DNA of 64,000 nt from Euphorbia lathyris. Taxonomy: Eukaryota > Streptophyta > Magnoliopsida > Malpighiales > Euphorbiaceae. The notes beneath the pieces are model-generated. The model saw only the letters and a list, made by a program, of their open reading frames with translations. It did not search any database and was not told the origin of the DNA. Of the stretch, positions 1 through 11,100 are shown piece by piece. The position numbers and the translations under genes were made by a program. The stretch covers positions 87,550,104 through 87,614,103 of the forward strand of contig NC_088910.1 in assembly GCF_963576675.1 (NCBI RefSeq). Direction: 5' to 3'. Position 1 is the first letter of the stretch, and each line of letters begins with the position of its first letter.

Positions 1-1056
1 TATTCCTTACATTTTGTTTGTTGTACTTCTTCTTTTTTCATCTAATGAAATTACAAGCAATTTCTCAAAAAATAAAGAAAATTAAATACTTAAATTTTAA
101 TATAATTATTTACTTTTTTTGGAAAGATAATTATTTTTATTTCAATATATAATTTTTAATTTTAAAAATAAATTAATATATAATTAAAAAAATATTATTT
201 GGATCCATTCATGTTTGGACGGCTAGGGTTGGGCCTGCATTTATATAATTTTAAGTTCTTTTATATCCTTTTTATTTTTTATACTCTATTTTTTATTTTC
301 ATTTATATTACTTTTTATTGTCAGTTTTACCATTTTGAGTTATTTAAAAAAAATTGCTCAGAATTCATTCATATTTTGATCTTTATTTGATTATAAATAA
401 AAGAGGATATTATAATAAATATATTAAAGAAATACAGATCAAACTTTCATTATTATTAAATGAACACAGAGGAAAAGTTTTATACACTTTTGTATCATTT
501 TTCATTATTATTTCTTCCACTTGTATACGTTTCTTAGTTTTGTTTTTTTATTTTTTGAAAAGTTAGTTTTGTTTATACTACTTTTCTTAATCAAATTATA
601 TACTTCCGTTATTATTATTTAGTTTGAGTATACTATTTGTTATACTATTATTTAGTCTCATGTATGACTTCTTATATTAAGTATCCGGTTTTCTATTATT
701 TAGAGGAATTCCAATTTATATTTGGACACGTATATTATGATCTCGCTTAATAATTAAAATAGTGGGACTTTTATAATATTTAGGGTCCACATCACACATG
801 AAAAAATATATATGGAATGTCCTCTATTTGACATGAAGAACCAGATGTTTTTAATAGTTTCTCCAAATATACACCATTTTGAGTTTTTTTAATGCCATTT
901 ATTAGTTTTGTTTGTACCACTTATATTTTTTTTATTCATTTATTTATTTATACGATTGTATATATTTTTTAAAGCAAAACCGACTTGTATCAAAGTGAAA
1001 AAGCAATTATATTTGACTCAACTACAATTCTCACAAAATGAGAAGTTGAAAACCAT
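1..1056. other. AT-rich intergenic DNA, nothing recognised
   Basis: The stretch is strongly AT-rich with many A and T runs. Short open frames around 199-566 are low-complexity (Phe, Ile, Tyr and Leu rich) and look like chance. I see no protein-family resemblance, RNA gene or clear terminal repeat. Confidence 0.6.
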
Positions 1057-1893
1057 AAATAAGAACTAGGCCAGAATGAGCCTTCAGCTAGAATACTAGT
1101 AACCTTATTGGCTTGCCTTTTGATATGGGAGATTCTAACACCCTAGCAATCCACAACGGTATCGTGACAGGTTTGGATATAGCAGCCCCAAACTCCGCAC
1201 GACTATGGCGATGAAAGACATCCACAACTTGCTTCACATCCGTCTCCACACACACATCCATGAACCCTACATTCTTAATATAGCTTAGAAATCTTTCAGA
1301 CATAAGGCCTCAACCAAAACAATTGTCTAGCAAGTAGAAGACCATCAGGACCAACATAGATGCAACCAAAGCCTACTTGTTTCGAACTGTCATATCTAGA
1401 TTTACTTTGAGGCAGCCAATCATAGGCGGGAACCAGCTAACAACAACAAAAGGACTTGTGCTCGTACCCTGATGACCGCTCCCAACATTAGTTTCTTAGT
1501 ACTCTGATGAGAACTCAATGGTATTTTGAACGGAGATGTTAGTTGGAATCCTCTTCTTGTTCCACAAAAGTTTATTTTGTTGGCTCCAGATAGACCAAAG
1601 AATAGTATATGTAATGTTCCTTGGTTGAGTTTATCATCAAGCTCACCAATATCCCGAAGACCCAATCGTGAAATTTGAGGGCATGGATATCAATAAATGG
1701 AACCCATGTTGCATCATATCTCTTTATGGCAAACTTATAGTCAATAAAAAAGATGAAAGTTGTGTTCCCAACTTGGTTACAAAGCACACAATTATTCTCA
1801 ATCGGTGACCCTTTAAGGTAAAGACAATCTCTATTCAGAAGAGTGTTGATACGCAAACACCACATAAAATGTTTTAACTTGGGCAATAAGTTA
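1057..1893 (-). pseudogene. Decayed LINE-type retrotransposon 3' end (zf-RVT and RNase H remnants)
   Basis: On the minus strand, about 1650-1890 encodes a stretch resembling the reverse-transcriptase zinc-binding domain that follows the RT of plant LINEs: PKLKHFMW near the start, then Cys-Val-Leu-Cys spacing and a hydrophobic FIFFIDYKFA segment. Further along, about 1057-1400 resembles a LINE-type RNase H domain: VGFGCIYVGPDG, then VETDVKQVVDVFH, then after a frame change RQANKV..ILAEGSFW. Domain order matches the C-terminal half of a plant LINE ORF2. Stop codons and frameshifts interrupt it and no endonuclease or RT core is visible, so it is a truncated dead copy. It could also be a host gene carrying an RNase H-like fragment, but the zf-RVT to RNase H order favours a LINE. 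Confidence 0.6.
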
Positions 1894-2090
1894 AGCTTTT
1901 AAACATCATCCAGACACCAACAATATTACCACCCATAACTCCAAATAATTAGTCAATATGGTGCTTCTACATCTGATATGTTCTATATTAAAATAAATTC
2001 AAATCAACAGTCTGATTCTTGAGTATTAAATACCGATGTGGATCTCATATCTGTACAAATATGGAAGAACTAAAGCAGACTAAGAATTTG

Positions 2091-2880
2091 AAGAAATGAG
2101 AGATAAATCTGCAAGTTGGAAATGGAGCAAAGGTTGATGCTCTCGCGATTGAAAATTATTCTCTTTTGAAATTACCGTCTGAACTTGCATTAGAATTAAG
2201 GAACTGTTTGTATGTTCCTGATATAGCTTGAAACATTATTTCTATTAGTTGTCTTACGGATGATGGTTTTAAAATTTCAATTAAGAATGCAAGTTGTGGT
2301 TTCCATAGAAATGGAATTTATTATTTTTCGGGAATTTCATCAAATGACATTATGTTTTAGATGATAATGTTTATGTTTACACAATTGATACTAAAAGACA
2401 AATGATAGATAATTCAACTTACTTGTGGCATTGTTCATCTACACCATATAAGCAAGAAACACATGTCTAAACTTCATCATAATGGGCTTATAGACTCAGT
2501 TGATTTTGAATCAATGGGCACATGTGAATCTTGTTTAAAAGGAAAAAATGGCAAAAACACCCAGTACAACTTATGAACTTAAATAGATTTCTTTTTTATT
2601 ACAAGAACTTAAAGTTCCTCTTCCTTTACCTATCACGATGTATTGTGACAATAAAGCTGCTATATATATTGCTTCAAATCCGGTCTTTAATGAACGCACT
2701 AAACATCTTGACATTGATTGTCATATAGTCCGCGGGCATCTCCAATCGGGATTTCTTTCTACTCCTCAGATTTCTACAAAGCTACAACTTGCGGATCTTC
2801 TCACCAAACCGCTCCCCGCTCCTTCTCTCCGGTTCTTTCTTTCCAAGATGGGTCTTGTCTCCTCCCAACCTCCATCTTGA
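2091..2880 (+). pseudogene. Ty1/copia polyprotein remnant with large internal deletion
   Basis: The first part (about 2101-2360) reads as the protease to pre-integrase region of a copia polyprotein (VGNGAKVDALAI, LRNCLYVPDIA, SISCLTDDGF, NGIYYFSG), with a TGA inside. It then passes through a zinc-binding-like stretch (LHHNGLIDSVDF, then C-x-x-C). At about 2590-2640 it jumps straight to the end of RNase H: MYCDNKAAIYIASNP, ERTKHLDIDCHIVR, LADLLTKPLP, stop at 2878-2880. Integrase core and reverse transcriptase are missing, so most of pol was deleted. The stop is followed at once by a purine-rich tract and an LTR-like sequence, the usual copia 3' layout. Confidence 0.7.
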
Positions 2881-2981
2881 CGGGGGCGTATTAGAATAAA
2901 TATTTTGATGGCATTAGTGTAATATCATTGTATTCATTAGTCCTTAATAGTATTTTAGTTCATCATCGATATATAATATAA
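2881..2981 (+). repeat. Polypurine tract and start of 3' LTR of the copia remnant
   Basis: Directly after the RNase H stop is GACGGGGGCG, a polypurine tract with one interruption, then TATTAGAATAAATA, which resembles a copia LTR start (TGTTAGAATA) with a mutated second base. The LTR becomes unrecognisable where the tandem repeat at 2982 begins, so its end is unknown. Confidence 0.45.
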
Positions 2982-3715
2982 AACAGTACCGATGGAGCTG
3001 ATGTGTCACTTCATCCTTTTTTACTGATAAAACATATAATATAATATATAATATATTAATTTTAATTATATTATTATATTTATATATAAAAAAGATTATT
3101 TTCTCCGTACTATATCTAAGACTACAGAATTTAAATGAATCCCTAAAATCTTTCTAATTCTCTGCATATCTATATATAATATAACAGTAACGATGGAGTT
3201 GCGGTGTCACTTCCTCAATTTTTACTGATAAAAAATATAATATAATATATAAAATATTAATTTTAATTATATTATTATATTTATCTATAAAAAGATTATT
3301 TTATTCGTATTATATCTAAGAGTTCTACATAATTTAAATTAATCCCTAAAATCTCTCTAATTATCTGCATATTTATTATATTATATAATATAAAACAGTA
3401 ATGATGGAGCTGAGGTGTCACTTCCTCCTTTTTTACTAATAAAAAATATAATATATTAATTTTAATTATATTATTATATTTATGTATAAAAAAGATTATT
3501 TTATCCGTACTATATCTAAGAGTTCTACAGAATTTAAATTAATCCCTAAATCTCTCTAATTCTCTGCATATTTATATCTATATATAATATAAAACAGTAA
3601 CGATGGAGTTGAGATGTCATTTCCTATTTTTTGCTGATAAAAAAATATAATATAATATATTAATTTTAATTATATTATTATATTTATTTATAAAAAAATT
3701 ATTTAAAGTAAATGT
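2982..3715. repeat. Tandem repeat, ~200-bp unit, about 3.6 copies
   Basis: Units start at 2982, 3183, 3394 and 3593 with the same core (AACAGTA.CGATGGAG, then GTGTCACTTCCTC, then TTTTTACTGATAAAA). Each is followed by AATTATATTATTATATTTAT and, in the first three, ACTATATCTAAGA..TACAGAATTTAAAT or a close variant. Periods are 201, 211 and 199 bp. The last copy is cut off at about 3715. The unit is AT-rich and has no open frame. Confidence 0.8.
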
Positions 3716-3865
3716 GAAAATATAATAATAATATTTAATTTATATAAATTCTTTATATTATTAATTGTAATTACTAGATTATATTTTTTTTATTAATGTT
3801 TATATGTTAAGATCAATTCGTGCCTGCACGGGTCAAAAACTACTCGTAGTTTATAGAATTGGAAG

Positions 3866-4464
3866 ATTAATAAAGGGTTAAGGTGCAAAAATGTCTCTAA
3901 TGTTTTGGGCCAGGAGCAATTTTACCCCTAACGTCTAAAATGGTGCAATTTTATCTCTAACGTTGGAAGCCAGGAGCAATTTTACCTCTAACGTTGATAA
4001 ATTGGTTCAATTTGAGAAATAATTGATCAAACTGTCTTCTCGGTCATGAATTTTGTCATTTACACTTCGCATGTGCTTCATTTTATCAGTAACAGATCGC
4101 AAGCATATATTGGGATGTGAAAAAAAAAATAAATAAAAAAATATATTGTCTTTTTGTACGAACTAGACAAAAAAATTCAAAAAATTCACCGAATTTATAA
4201 ATATTAATCTCCAATTCTATTATTAAATTATAAAAAATATGAATTTTTTTTAACGAATTGTTATACAATTGGTGCAGAATAAGAAACAAAAATACCTGTG
4301 TTTTATAATGGTGTGTGAAATTGATCCAATTTATCAACATTAGGGGTAAAATTGCTCTTGGCTTTCAACGTTATGGGTAAAATTGCACCATTTTAGATAT
4401 TAGAGATAAACTTGCTCCTGACCCAAAACGTTAGGGTATTTTTGCAACTTAACCCATTAATAAA
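3866..4464. mobile_element. Mutator-type MITE with long TIRs and 9-bp TSD
   Basis: The element proper is 3875-4455 (581 bp). Its left arm starts GGGTTAAGGTGCAAAAAT and its right arm ends with the near-inverse, ...TTTTTGCAACTTAACCC. The arms pair over roughly 140 bp (3875 to ~4013 against ~4318 to 4455) with scattered mismatches. Inside each arm the phrase AGCAATTTTACCCCTAACGT recurs as a sub-repeat. The flanks are identical 9-mers, ATTAATAAA at 3866-3874 and 4456-4464. Long TIRs plus a 9-bp duplication are typical of Mutator-like elements. There is no transposase, so it is non-autonomous. It lies 72 bp from the start codon of the gene downstream. Confidence 0.88.
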
Positions 4465-4536
4465 CTATCGAGAATTATTTGAAATTATACTTCTCTCAGT
4501 TAGGCTCGTAGCTACTAACACTGTTTGCGCTTTCTC
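4465..4536 (+). promoter_or_regulatory. Short 5' flank of the Mpv17/PMP22-family gene
   Basis: Only 72 bp separate the MITE's right target-site copy from the ATG. The interval has a CT-rich patch (ACTTCTCTCAG) as in plant leaders and no obvious TATA box. Either the transcription start lies within this stretch or MITE sequence supplies part of the leader or promoter. That is inference from distance alone. Confidence 0.35.
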
Positions 4537-7500
4537 ATGGAAGCGTTTGGCGGTAGCAATGGCGGGTTTTGGGGATGGAACTGGGAACTGAGAACTCGTA
4601 AACCAATTAGTTCTCAAAGTAATGCTTCGAAATCCTCTGATGGGGTGACCGGAGGCGGTTTACGTTTCCCTTTGAAGCAAGCCGTGACCGCGGGTTCGCT
4701 TGCTCTTACTGGAGACACAATCGCCCAACTCAGGGAGCGCTGGAGAAACAATGAATCCTCCAAAACACAGTCTACCCTCCCTTCTCATGATTCCAGTGAT
4801 AAAGACGGCGGCGAAATGGTCAGTGTTCATCTTCAACAGATTTAATTGAAATTAACCAGTGTCATTTTCTATTTTCCTGCTTTCTGTTTGGGATTAGAGG
4901 ATAAGGGCTGTTTTTAAATCACAAATTGCTTACTTTCAGATATCATTTTACCCGGTAATCAATATCACGAGCATGAACTCCAATAATATTTCTGATTATG
5001 TCCTCAGATATCTCCATTGATAAGAACGCGCCTTGCTCTATTTTAAACTCTCTTTCTTATCTTGTTGTTAGCTACTCAGAAAAGATGGATTATTTTGGTG
5101 TGAGAAATTTTGGGCCTATAAAAGTGGAAATGTGCTTGTATGACAAAATTGTGTAGTCTTCCATCCTTGTCTAATAAATTTCTAAATAGTGCATCTGAAT
5201 CGATTGTTTCTTTAAATTTTTAGCTCGAGAATATAAATAAAGCTCACATTTTTTTTTTTTTTGCATGAAAATACTCCTCTGCAACTAAGGAACCATCTTT
5301 TCCTCTTACAATAGTGCGTAATTGAGTTTTCCTATGCTTCATATTGACAGTTCAGGCAGGGCTAGAAATAGAACCTTTGAATCCTAGGTCTTTCATTAAT
5401 TGTATATAAAAAAAAAAAAAAAAAGGGCGGCCCGGTCGCATTACGCGTCCCCGCTGAGCGAGGGTCCGGGGAGGGGTCCCACCACAAGGGTGTATTGGGG
5501 GCAAGCCTTCCCTTGCCAATTTAATTGGCAAGAGGCCGCTCCTAAGACAATTGTATATAAAGATTAAAAAAAATCTTTTCTGCAACCCACAAATATGTTT
5601 AGTGACCAAGACAATTCTGAAAATGATAATAAAATTATTATCGAAGAAAATATTCTTAAAATGACAATGCTAAAGGACTAGCTGATACCTAGATTTCCCA
5701 GACATATCAATTTTAGCTTAAGTTAAAAGTTCATGTTTATTCTGATTAGTTAGAATTCAGTTTCGCTGATGGCTAGTAGTAACAACAGATTTGTTAGGCT
5801 CTTCCTAACTGCCTTGACGGACTCACTAGGCTGTTTCTCTTGCTGCGTCTACTTGGAAAATTCTATGGATGAAGCTCAATTTCAATTTAAAGATTTATCA
5901 AATCTGTTGGAGTGAAGATCGTTCGGGGTCTTCTTTTCAACATCTTAGTTCAACCAAAGTTTCTACCAGGCTTAACCTAATCATTAGGATTGTCATATAC
6001 TGAATGATCATGAAAAAGGAGTGAAACCAGCACACAAGATGACACTAACTCAACTCAATCTGAAATGAGGATTCAAAATGGTATGCAGTGGATCAGTAGT
6101 AAGGTTACAAAAAGGAAAGAACTACGATCTCACAATGACCTTAGAACAGAACCTCACTAGATGAAAACAGGCCCCTCCTCTCACATTATACTGCTGAAAA
6201 CCAAAAGTAGCTAGATCAACCAAAAGAACAGAAGCAGCAGTTGCCTGTTCTTCTTATTGTCCTACTGTCGACCTGTCTACCAAACTGACAACCACTAATC
6301 TCTACTCATGTATTACATTCTTCCTCTTCCTGGGGACTCTCGAAAGGACTAATCTCTATCTCTTGCATATCACTATTGAGCTTCGAAGAAGAAGAGGAGA
6401 AATAAGGGGAATCAAGAGATCCTATTTGTGGCTCTCACCATTCGTGGAAATCTTAGATTGCTTCTAAACAGTAACAGTTGAAAGAAAAAAAAACTAAGGA
6501 CAAATGCATCTCAAATCAAGCACAACTGCATATTAACATTCACCTAGGCTGACCTAGATGTCAGGAAATGAAATGGAAGTAGTTACACCACAAAATGGAG
6601 TTAGAGGAACCAAAGAAGGAGGATGTATTGTAGGAGACATTGATAAGCAGTGGAGCTATCAATTGTCTAAGGAGTTCTATAAATTTAGAAGCAGCAAGAA
6701 AAGGAGCTACAACCATCAACCAACTACTTCAACAGACAACTTTACTTTTAATCAGCCACTTTTCTCAAGCCTTGTGTTACTTGAGTCAATTTTTCGTTAT
6801 TTTGCTAGCAATTCCAATTTCCTTACTTGTTCTAAGCCTACTCTGTTTTCCAATCAACATAATTAGTTTAAAAAACTTTATATTGCTTTCTTTGCTGATT
6901 TTGTGATTTAGCAAATCTCTTACAAGTGGTGCTAGGAACTTCAACAATTTAGGTCCCTTTTTGAAACACATTCATTTAATTAGAAGTTGAGTTTTTAATT
7001 TTATATCTCATTTTGAGTTTTAAGAGCCAAAGGCTCACATATTTTTGGCACACTTTCACTAAGGTTCTGTTTGATAAAATTGAAAATTGAGTGCTGAAAA
7101 AGTAAGTAGCGAATTTTAAATGTGTAATAATATTATAAATGATGTAACTACTTTGATAAATCCTAAAGGTAAAGTATTGAATTTAATGATATTAAGTTTG
7201 TATGATAATGTTCAACTTAAAATTTCAAGGGAAATATTTTGACTTACAAGAATAAGTGATTTTTTTGACTTAACTAAGATTTTGAAGCTTCGTTAGCAAA
7301 CAAGCTAAAACCCAATAATCATTTAATATATTAATTTTAAGTGCTTAATGGCATTATCAAACAGCCGGTCAGATATTTGTTAATAGTAATATAATAAAAA
7401 ACATTTGCACTTCTAGTGAACAGGTCTGCTTATTTTTCTCTGTTCAGAGGTCTTAAGTTTGATGATTTATATAGTTTATTAGAATATCCATCACATCCTT

Positions 7501-9183
7501 CACGTATCTGTTGCTGTTAAATTTGGCTGTTAGATTGAATATTTAGCTACTGTTGATGTCCTTTGTTGTCTTGGGAATAGAAGAGAAAAGTTTGACATTG
7601 AATTTCTTTGTTTATACGGAGAGAATTTGAAGGAAAACACAGAGAAGTATTGGAGAAGAGGTCCAGGTAGAGAGGAAGCATAATAGAAGTTAGGAAGTGT
7701 AGGTAAGAAAAGAACCAGGAGGGTGGAAAATCTGAGACATACGGAGGAACGAGCAAGCATAGGAAGGGAGTGACTGTAGTTGATCAATGATAGCAGCATG
7801 CCAAAATTCTCTGCTCTTACCTATTTAGTGCTTGCAGCTGTTTTAGGTTTGGTTTTTGAAAATATCCTCTTTCTCAGAATCTCATGCAGGGCATCCTTTT
7901 GAACCACGACTGGCTCCGTGCCTTGCGGATGACTTCATATGGGTTTCTTCTTTATGGTCCTGGTTCTTATGCATGGTACCAATATCTTGATCATTGCTTG
8001 CCTCAGCAGTCGGCAAAGAATCTAATGCTTAAGGTACTATTTTAATTTTGGATCTTTCTATTAACTTTTTGTATATACAGTAACATGGCTGGTTGAAGAG
8101 TAGCTTCATTGAAAAAAGAGCATTTCCTTTCAGGTTTTATTGAATCAGATAGTGCTTGGTCCATGTGTGATTGCTGTTGTTTTTGCATGGAACAATTTAT
8201 GGCAAGGGAAAGTTTCGCAGCTTCCAGGGAAGTACAAAAGAGATGCTCTTCCCACACTTCTTTATGGTAAGAGCTCCTGTAAGAAAACTTTCTTGGCTTT
8301 AGTATTTCTGTGTTTAAATGTTTCCATCTGATGTCAATGCAGGTTTCAGGTTTTGGATCCCTGTCAGCGCATTGAATTTCTGGTACATCCTTCTCTCTTC
8401 ATTTTTTTATGTTTTTTCCCCCCTACAATGGATCATTTCGAATCTATTTTTTCCTCAGTAAGTTTCAGTTATTCGATGAACTCCGTAATAAAAATCACAT
8501 TCTAAAAGCAATAGGTATAGCATCTTAGAAGGTCATCATTCTCCATATGCAATTAGCTTTGGTGAAAGAATCTGCGTTATCAACTCCTAAGGCTACGTAG
8601 TAAAATATTCTGACAGTAGGCATGAGCTTTATATACAGCAAAAAGTTTAGACATTAAAGCTCACTGGATTAATTTTCATCAGAGTTCGTTCTCTGTTATA
8701 AAACTTCACCAAATTATGAGTTGATGATGATATTAGATAAGCCCCTTCAACTTGTTTATAAAAGCTTAATGACCTTGTGAACTTTAAAACCGTCCTATTA
8801 ACCCTTTAAAACCTGTTTAAATTGTCCTATAAACTACGTAAACTTGCTTAAAATGTTACTATTACATCTTCAATTGGAAAAATAACAATTTCAGCTTAAG
8901 GGGTGAACTGAGTCCACGATGACCTGGAGAATAAGTTCCTGCATATGCCAATAATAAACTAACACTTGGCGTTTTGAAATTTATTTAGAGGGTTAGTTAT
9001 GCCACTTTAAGCGAGTTAAGTAGGTTAATAGACATTTCTGGTAAAGTTAAAGCCTAAAATATACTCATGGTCTTAGTTTTTGGCAATTTTTGTAGGGTAG
9101 TTCCGCTCCAAGCTCGTGTAGCTTTCATGTCCACGGGATCTATTTTTTGGAACTTCTGCTTATCATCAACAATGAACAAGTAG
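4537..9183 (+). CDS. Mpv17/PMP22-family membrane protein, five exons, apparently intact
   Basis: The exons I infer are 4537-4818, 7890-8033, 8134-8266, 8343-8382 and 9096-9183 (TAG 9181-9183), giving 228 codons. All introns are GT-AG and phases agree (0, 0, 1, 2). The ATG at 4537 is the first in frame, and a family-like N-terminal region follows (FPLKQAVTAGSLALTGDTIAQ, the usual 'pass one' of the family). Exon 2 gives HDWLRALRMTSYGFLLYGPGS; exon 3 NQIVLGPCVIAVVFAWNNLW; exons 4-5 FRFWIPVSALNFW and VVPLQARVAFMSTGSIFWNF, the C-terminal Mpv17/PMP22 signature (W, NF, VP, R, W, LS). Four hydrophobic segments are expected. Family members sit in peroxisomal, mitochondrial or plastid membranes and are thought to form channels; which one applies cannot be read here. 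Intron 1 is about 3.1 kb and transposon-bearing. It is the only intact host gene in the window. Confidence 0.9.
5398..5561 (-). mobile_element. 5'-truncated Au-type SINE in intron 1, with 13-bp TSD
   Basis: Read on the minus strand, 5548-5411 gives the body of an Au-like plant SINE: AGGAGCGGCCTCTTGCCAA, then CACCCTTGTGGTGGGACC, CCTCCCCGGACCC, and ...GACCGGGCCGCCC followed by a T run (A run at 5411-5424 on the plus strand). Identical 13-mers AATTGTATATAAA flank it at 5398-5410 and 5549-5561. The tRNA-like head with the box A and B promoter is absent, so the copy is 5'-truncated (about 138 bp against roughly 180 for a full element, from memory) and cannot be transcribed from its own promoter. 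Confidence 0.82.
7063..7366. mobile_element. Probable small MITE in intron 1
   Basis: The left end GGTTCTGTTTGATAA (from 7063) is nearly the reverse complement of the right end TTATCAAACAGCC (to 7366). The 300-bp interior is AT-rich without coding potential. Terminal inverted repeats of this GTTTGATAA type are common among plant MITEs. I could not identify a clean target-site duplication, so boundaries are approximate. Confidence 0.45.
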
Positions 9184-9719
9184 ATTCATTCATTTGCAGT
9201 TGGATTTATCATTTTGCTACCAATTTGTAAGGCTCAAGTATCTTTCTCGTTATTGAATCATAATTCATTTTCCTGCCTTCTTGCTTGATTAATTAAGGCG
9301 AATTCTGAGATTGTTCTTATTCTTCAACATGAGATATATACATACATATATAGAGAGAGAGAGGCTCCTGCATATACATGGTGTATGGTGAAATTTTCGT
9401 CTGAGTTCAGTTTATGATTTATGTTTTTGTTTTATGCTTATTCCGTTTATGGATTTTTTTTTTTGCCTGGCTAAATATTTTTCTTATGAAACCAATTCAA
9501 CTAAAAGTTTAAGCTTTATCCAAATTTTTTTTATTGTGTGTTTGGTTATAGCCTTGGTTTAGACAGAGAGAGTATTCATTTTTGTTACTCTTTAATTTTT
9601 TTAAATAAAACAGAAACAAATATATTATATAGGAATGAGGGAGCATGACCAGTCGTTTATATATATATTTTTTAATTTTTTAACTAATATTACTATATAT
9701 ATATATAGGAATAAATGGA
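9184..9719. other. 3' flank of the Mpv17/PMP22 gene with microsatellites
   Basis: No gene is visible. There is an (AT/AC)n then (GA)n microsatellite at about 9335-9364 and AT-rich microsatellites at about 9657-9707. No certain polyadenylation signal could be assigned, though AT-rich sequence follows the stop codon closely. Confidence 0.5.
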
Positions 9720-10137
9720 GTAAACGGGCTCTAGCCCATTTACTAATCCATTATAGCACGCTCGTAACCTAATCAGTTTAGAGTTAGGGTTAGGGTTTAG
9801 GTTAAGCCTAGCTATAAATAGTTAGCTATGGAGGATAAACCTACTAATAACACAATAATCAGAGATACTACACAAGGCAATTTTCACTCGGTTCTCTCTC
9901 CCTCCCCCCCCCCCCCCCCCCCCAACCAAATTCTGTTCTCGAGTAGCGTTCTTAGTTCGTGGAATAACAAAAATTGCTCATTCGGTGTAGTAACATTCTA
10001 GATCGGTGATACGGAGCCAAGGTTGATTACTTCCACTAATGTTCAACGGATCTGCACTAATGGTAAGCCTAAATCCGTTCATTACCCGTTCCTTAGAGGT
10101 TAGAGAAATCCATTTGACTTCTCCATTGAAGCCTTCA
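9720..10137 (+). repeat. LTR of an old copia-type retrotransposon
   Basis: The 3' boundary is well placed: ...GAAGCCTTCA ends at 10137, one base before a primer-binding site. Upstream are a TATA box (TATAAATAG, about 9812-9820) and a 20-base C run (9904-9923). The 5' boundary is uncertain and 9720 is a guess. No matching second LTR was recognised, so the element seems truncated. Confidence 0.5.
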
Positions 10138-10138
10138 T

Positions 10139-10152
10139 TGGTATCAGAGCCC
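10139..10152 (+). other. Primer-binding site (initiator Met tRNA type)
   Basis: TGGTATCAGAGCCC begins two bases after the LTR end. TGGTATCAGAGC is the usual complement of the 3' end of plant initiator methionine tRNA used by copia elements and some gypsy elements. Confidence 0.75.
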
Positions 10153-11100
10153 TAGGTGTTCCATATGTTAGGAACCCTTTATGCATGATTTGTGATTTTA
10201 CTAATCCGTTTGATTGGATAAATGCATGTTTGGTTGAGTCGTGTCTCAAATCTGTGTTTTTTAGTGAATCTCTGGATGATTTTGGTCTGTCAAAATTGTC
10301 CTGTGGCTGTTGGAATTTTCTAGCGCGTTTAAGCGATTTAACACACGACAATTAGGGGCTGTTTATGTCATTATGCCTATTTCCAATCACTGAAACCCAA
10401 AATCGACCGCATCATCGAACTCAGAGACCCCAAAAACACCCACCAGTCAAAGTTTGGAGGCTGTCGGATGCCAGGAGGGCGGCGCGTTGCCCACATGCGT
10501 CGTCGGGCCGCCGCGCACACGTACGACGCGTGCGATCTCTCCCGTTGTCTGTTCGGCGTCGAATTTTACAGGCCTTCTCGAAATAATTTTGGGGATTTTT
10601 CTATAATTTTTAATTTATTTTTAAGTATACATAATAATTGATGTTGAATTAATTAGGATTCTGTAATTATTTTTAATATGCGAAAACTACTTATAAATGC
10701 CCAAAAAATTACATAAATATAAAATATTTTTCAGAGACCTGTTTCTGATTAAAAGTCTTTATTAATAAAAAAATTGATATACTTTTTAAATTTTTAGATA
10801 TTCAAAATGTATTTTTAATATATTCTGAATGTACGTTGATTAAAAATAATTATTAGAAATTTTTCTTTCTAGTTCATTGACTATTAATTCATGATAGATA
10901 ATCAAATATTATTTTTAATTGTTATATGTCGTATGTTGCGTATAAGCGTATGACTGTAGTCTGTTTGCAAATATTGCGTAACCAATATAATTATACATAC
11001 ACGTAATCTAGAAAATTATTTTTGTCGTGAGTCGTATATTCCTCAAAGAAATGGATTGAAGTTGGCTTTTTATCCCTCAAAGATTTAGTTCATGATCTAG
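10153..11100 (+). other. Untranslated leader remnant after the primer-binding site
   Basis: There is no retroelement coding sequence. A GC-rich island at about 10440-10570 (many CGCG and GGCG) stands in AT-rich surroundings; such islands occur in copia leaders. After about 10600 the sequence is AT-rich and featureless. Gag and pol of this element appear to be lost. Confidence 0.4.

Noticed and set aside
6558..6906. Two overlapping plus-strand frames of about 90-100 codons in intron 1
   Set aside because: No recognisable domain, two frames overlap, and composition matches intron sequence.
8700..9090. Possible further MITE in intron 4 of the Mpv17/PMP22-family gene
   Set aside because: Loose inverse similarity between the two sides but no definable termini or target-site duplication.
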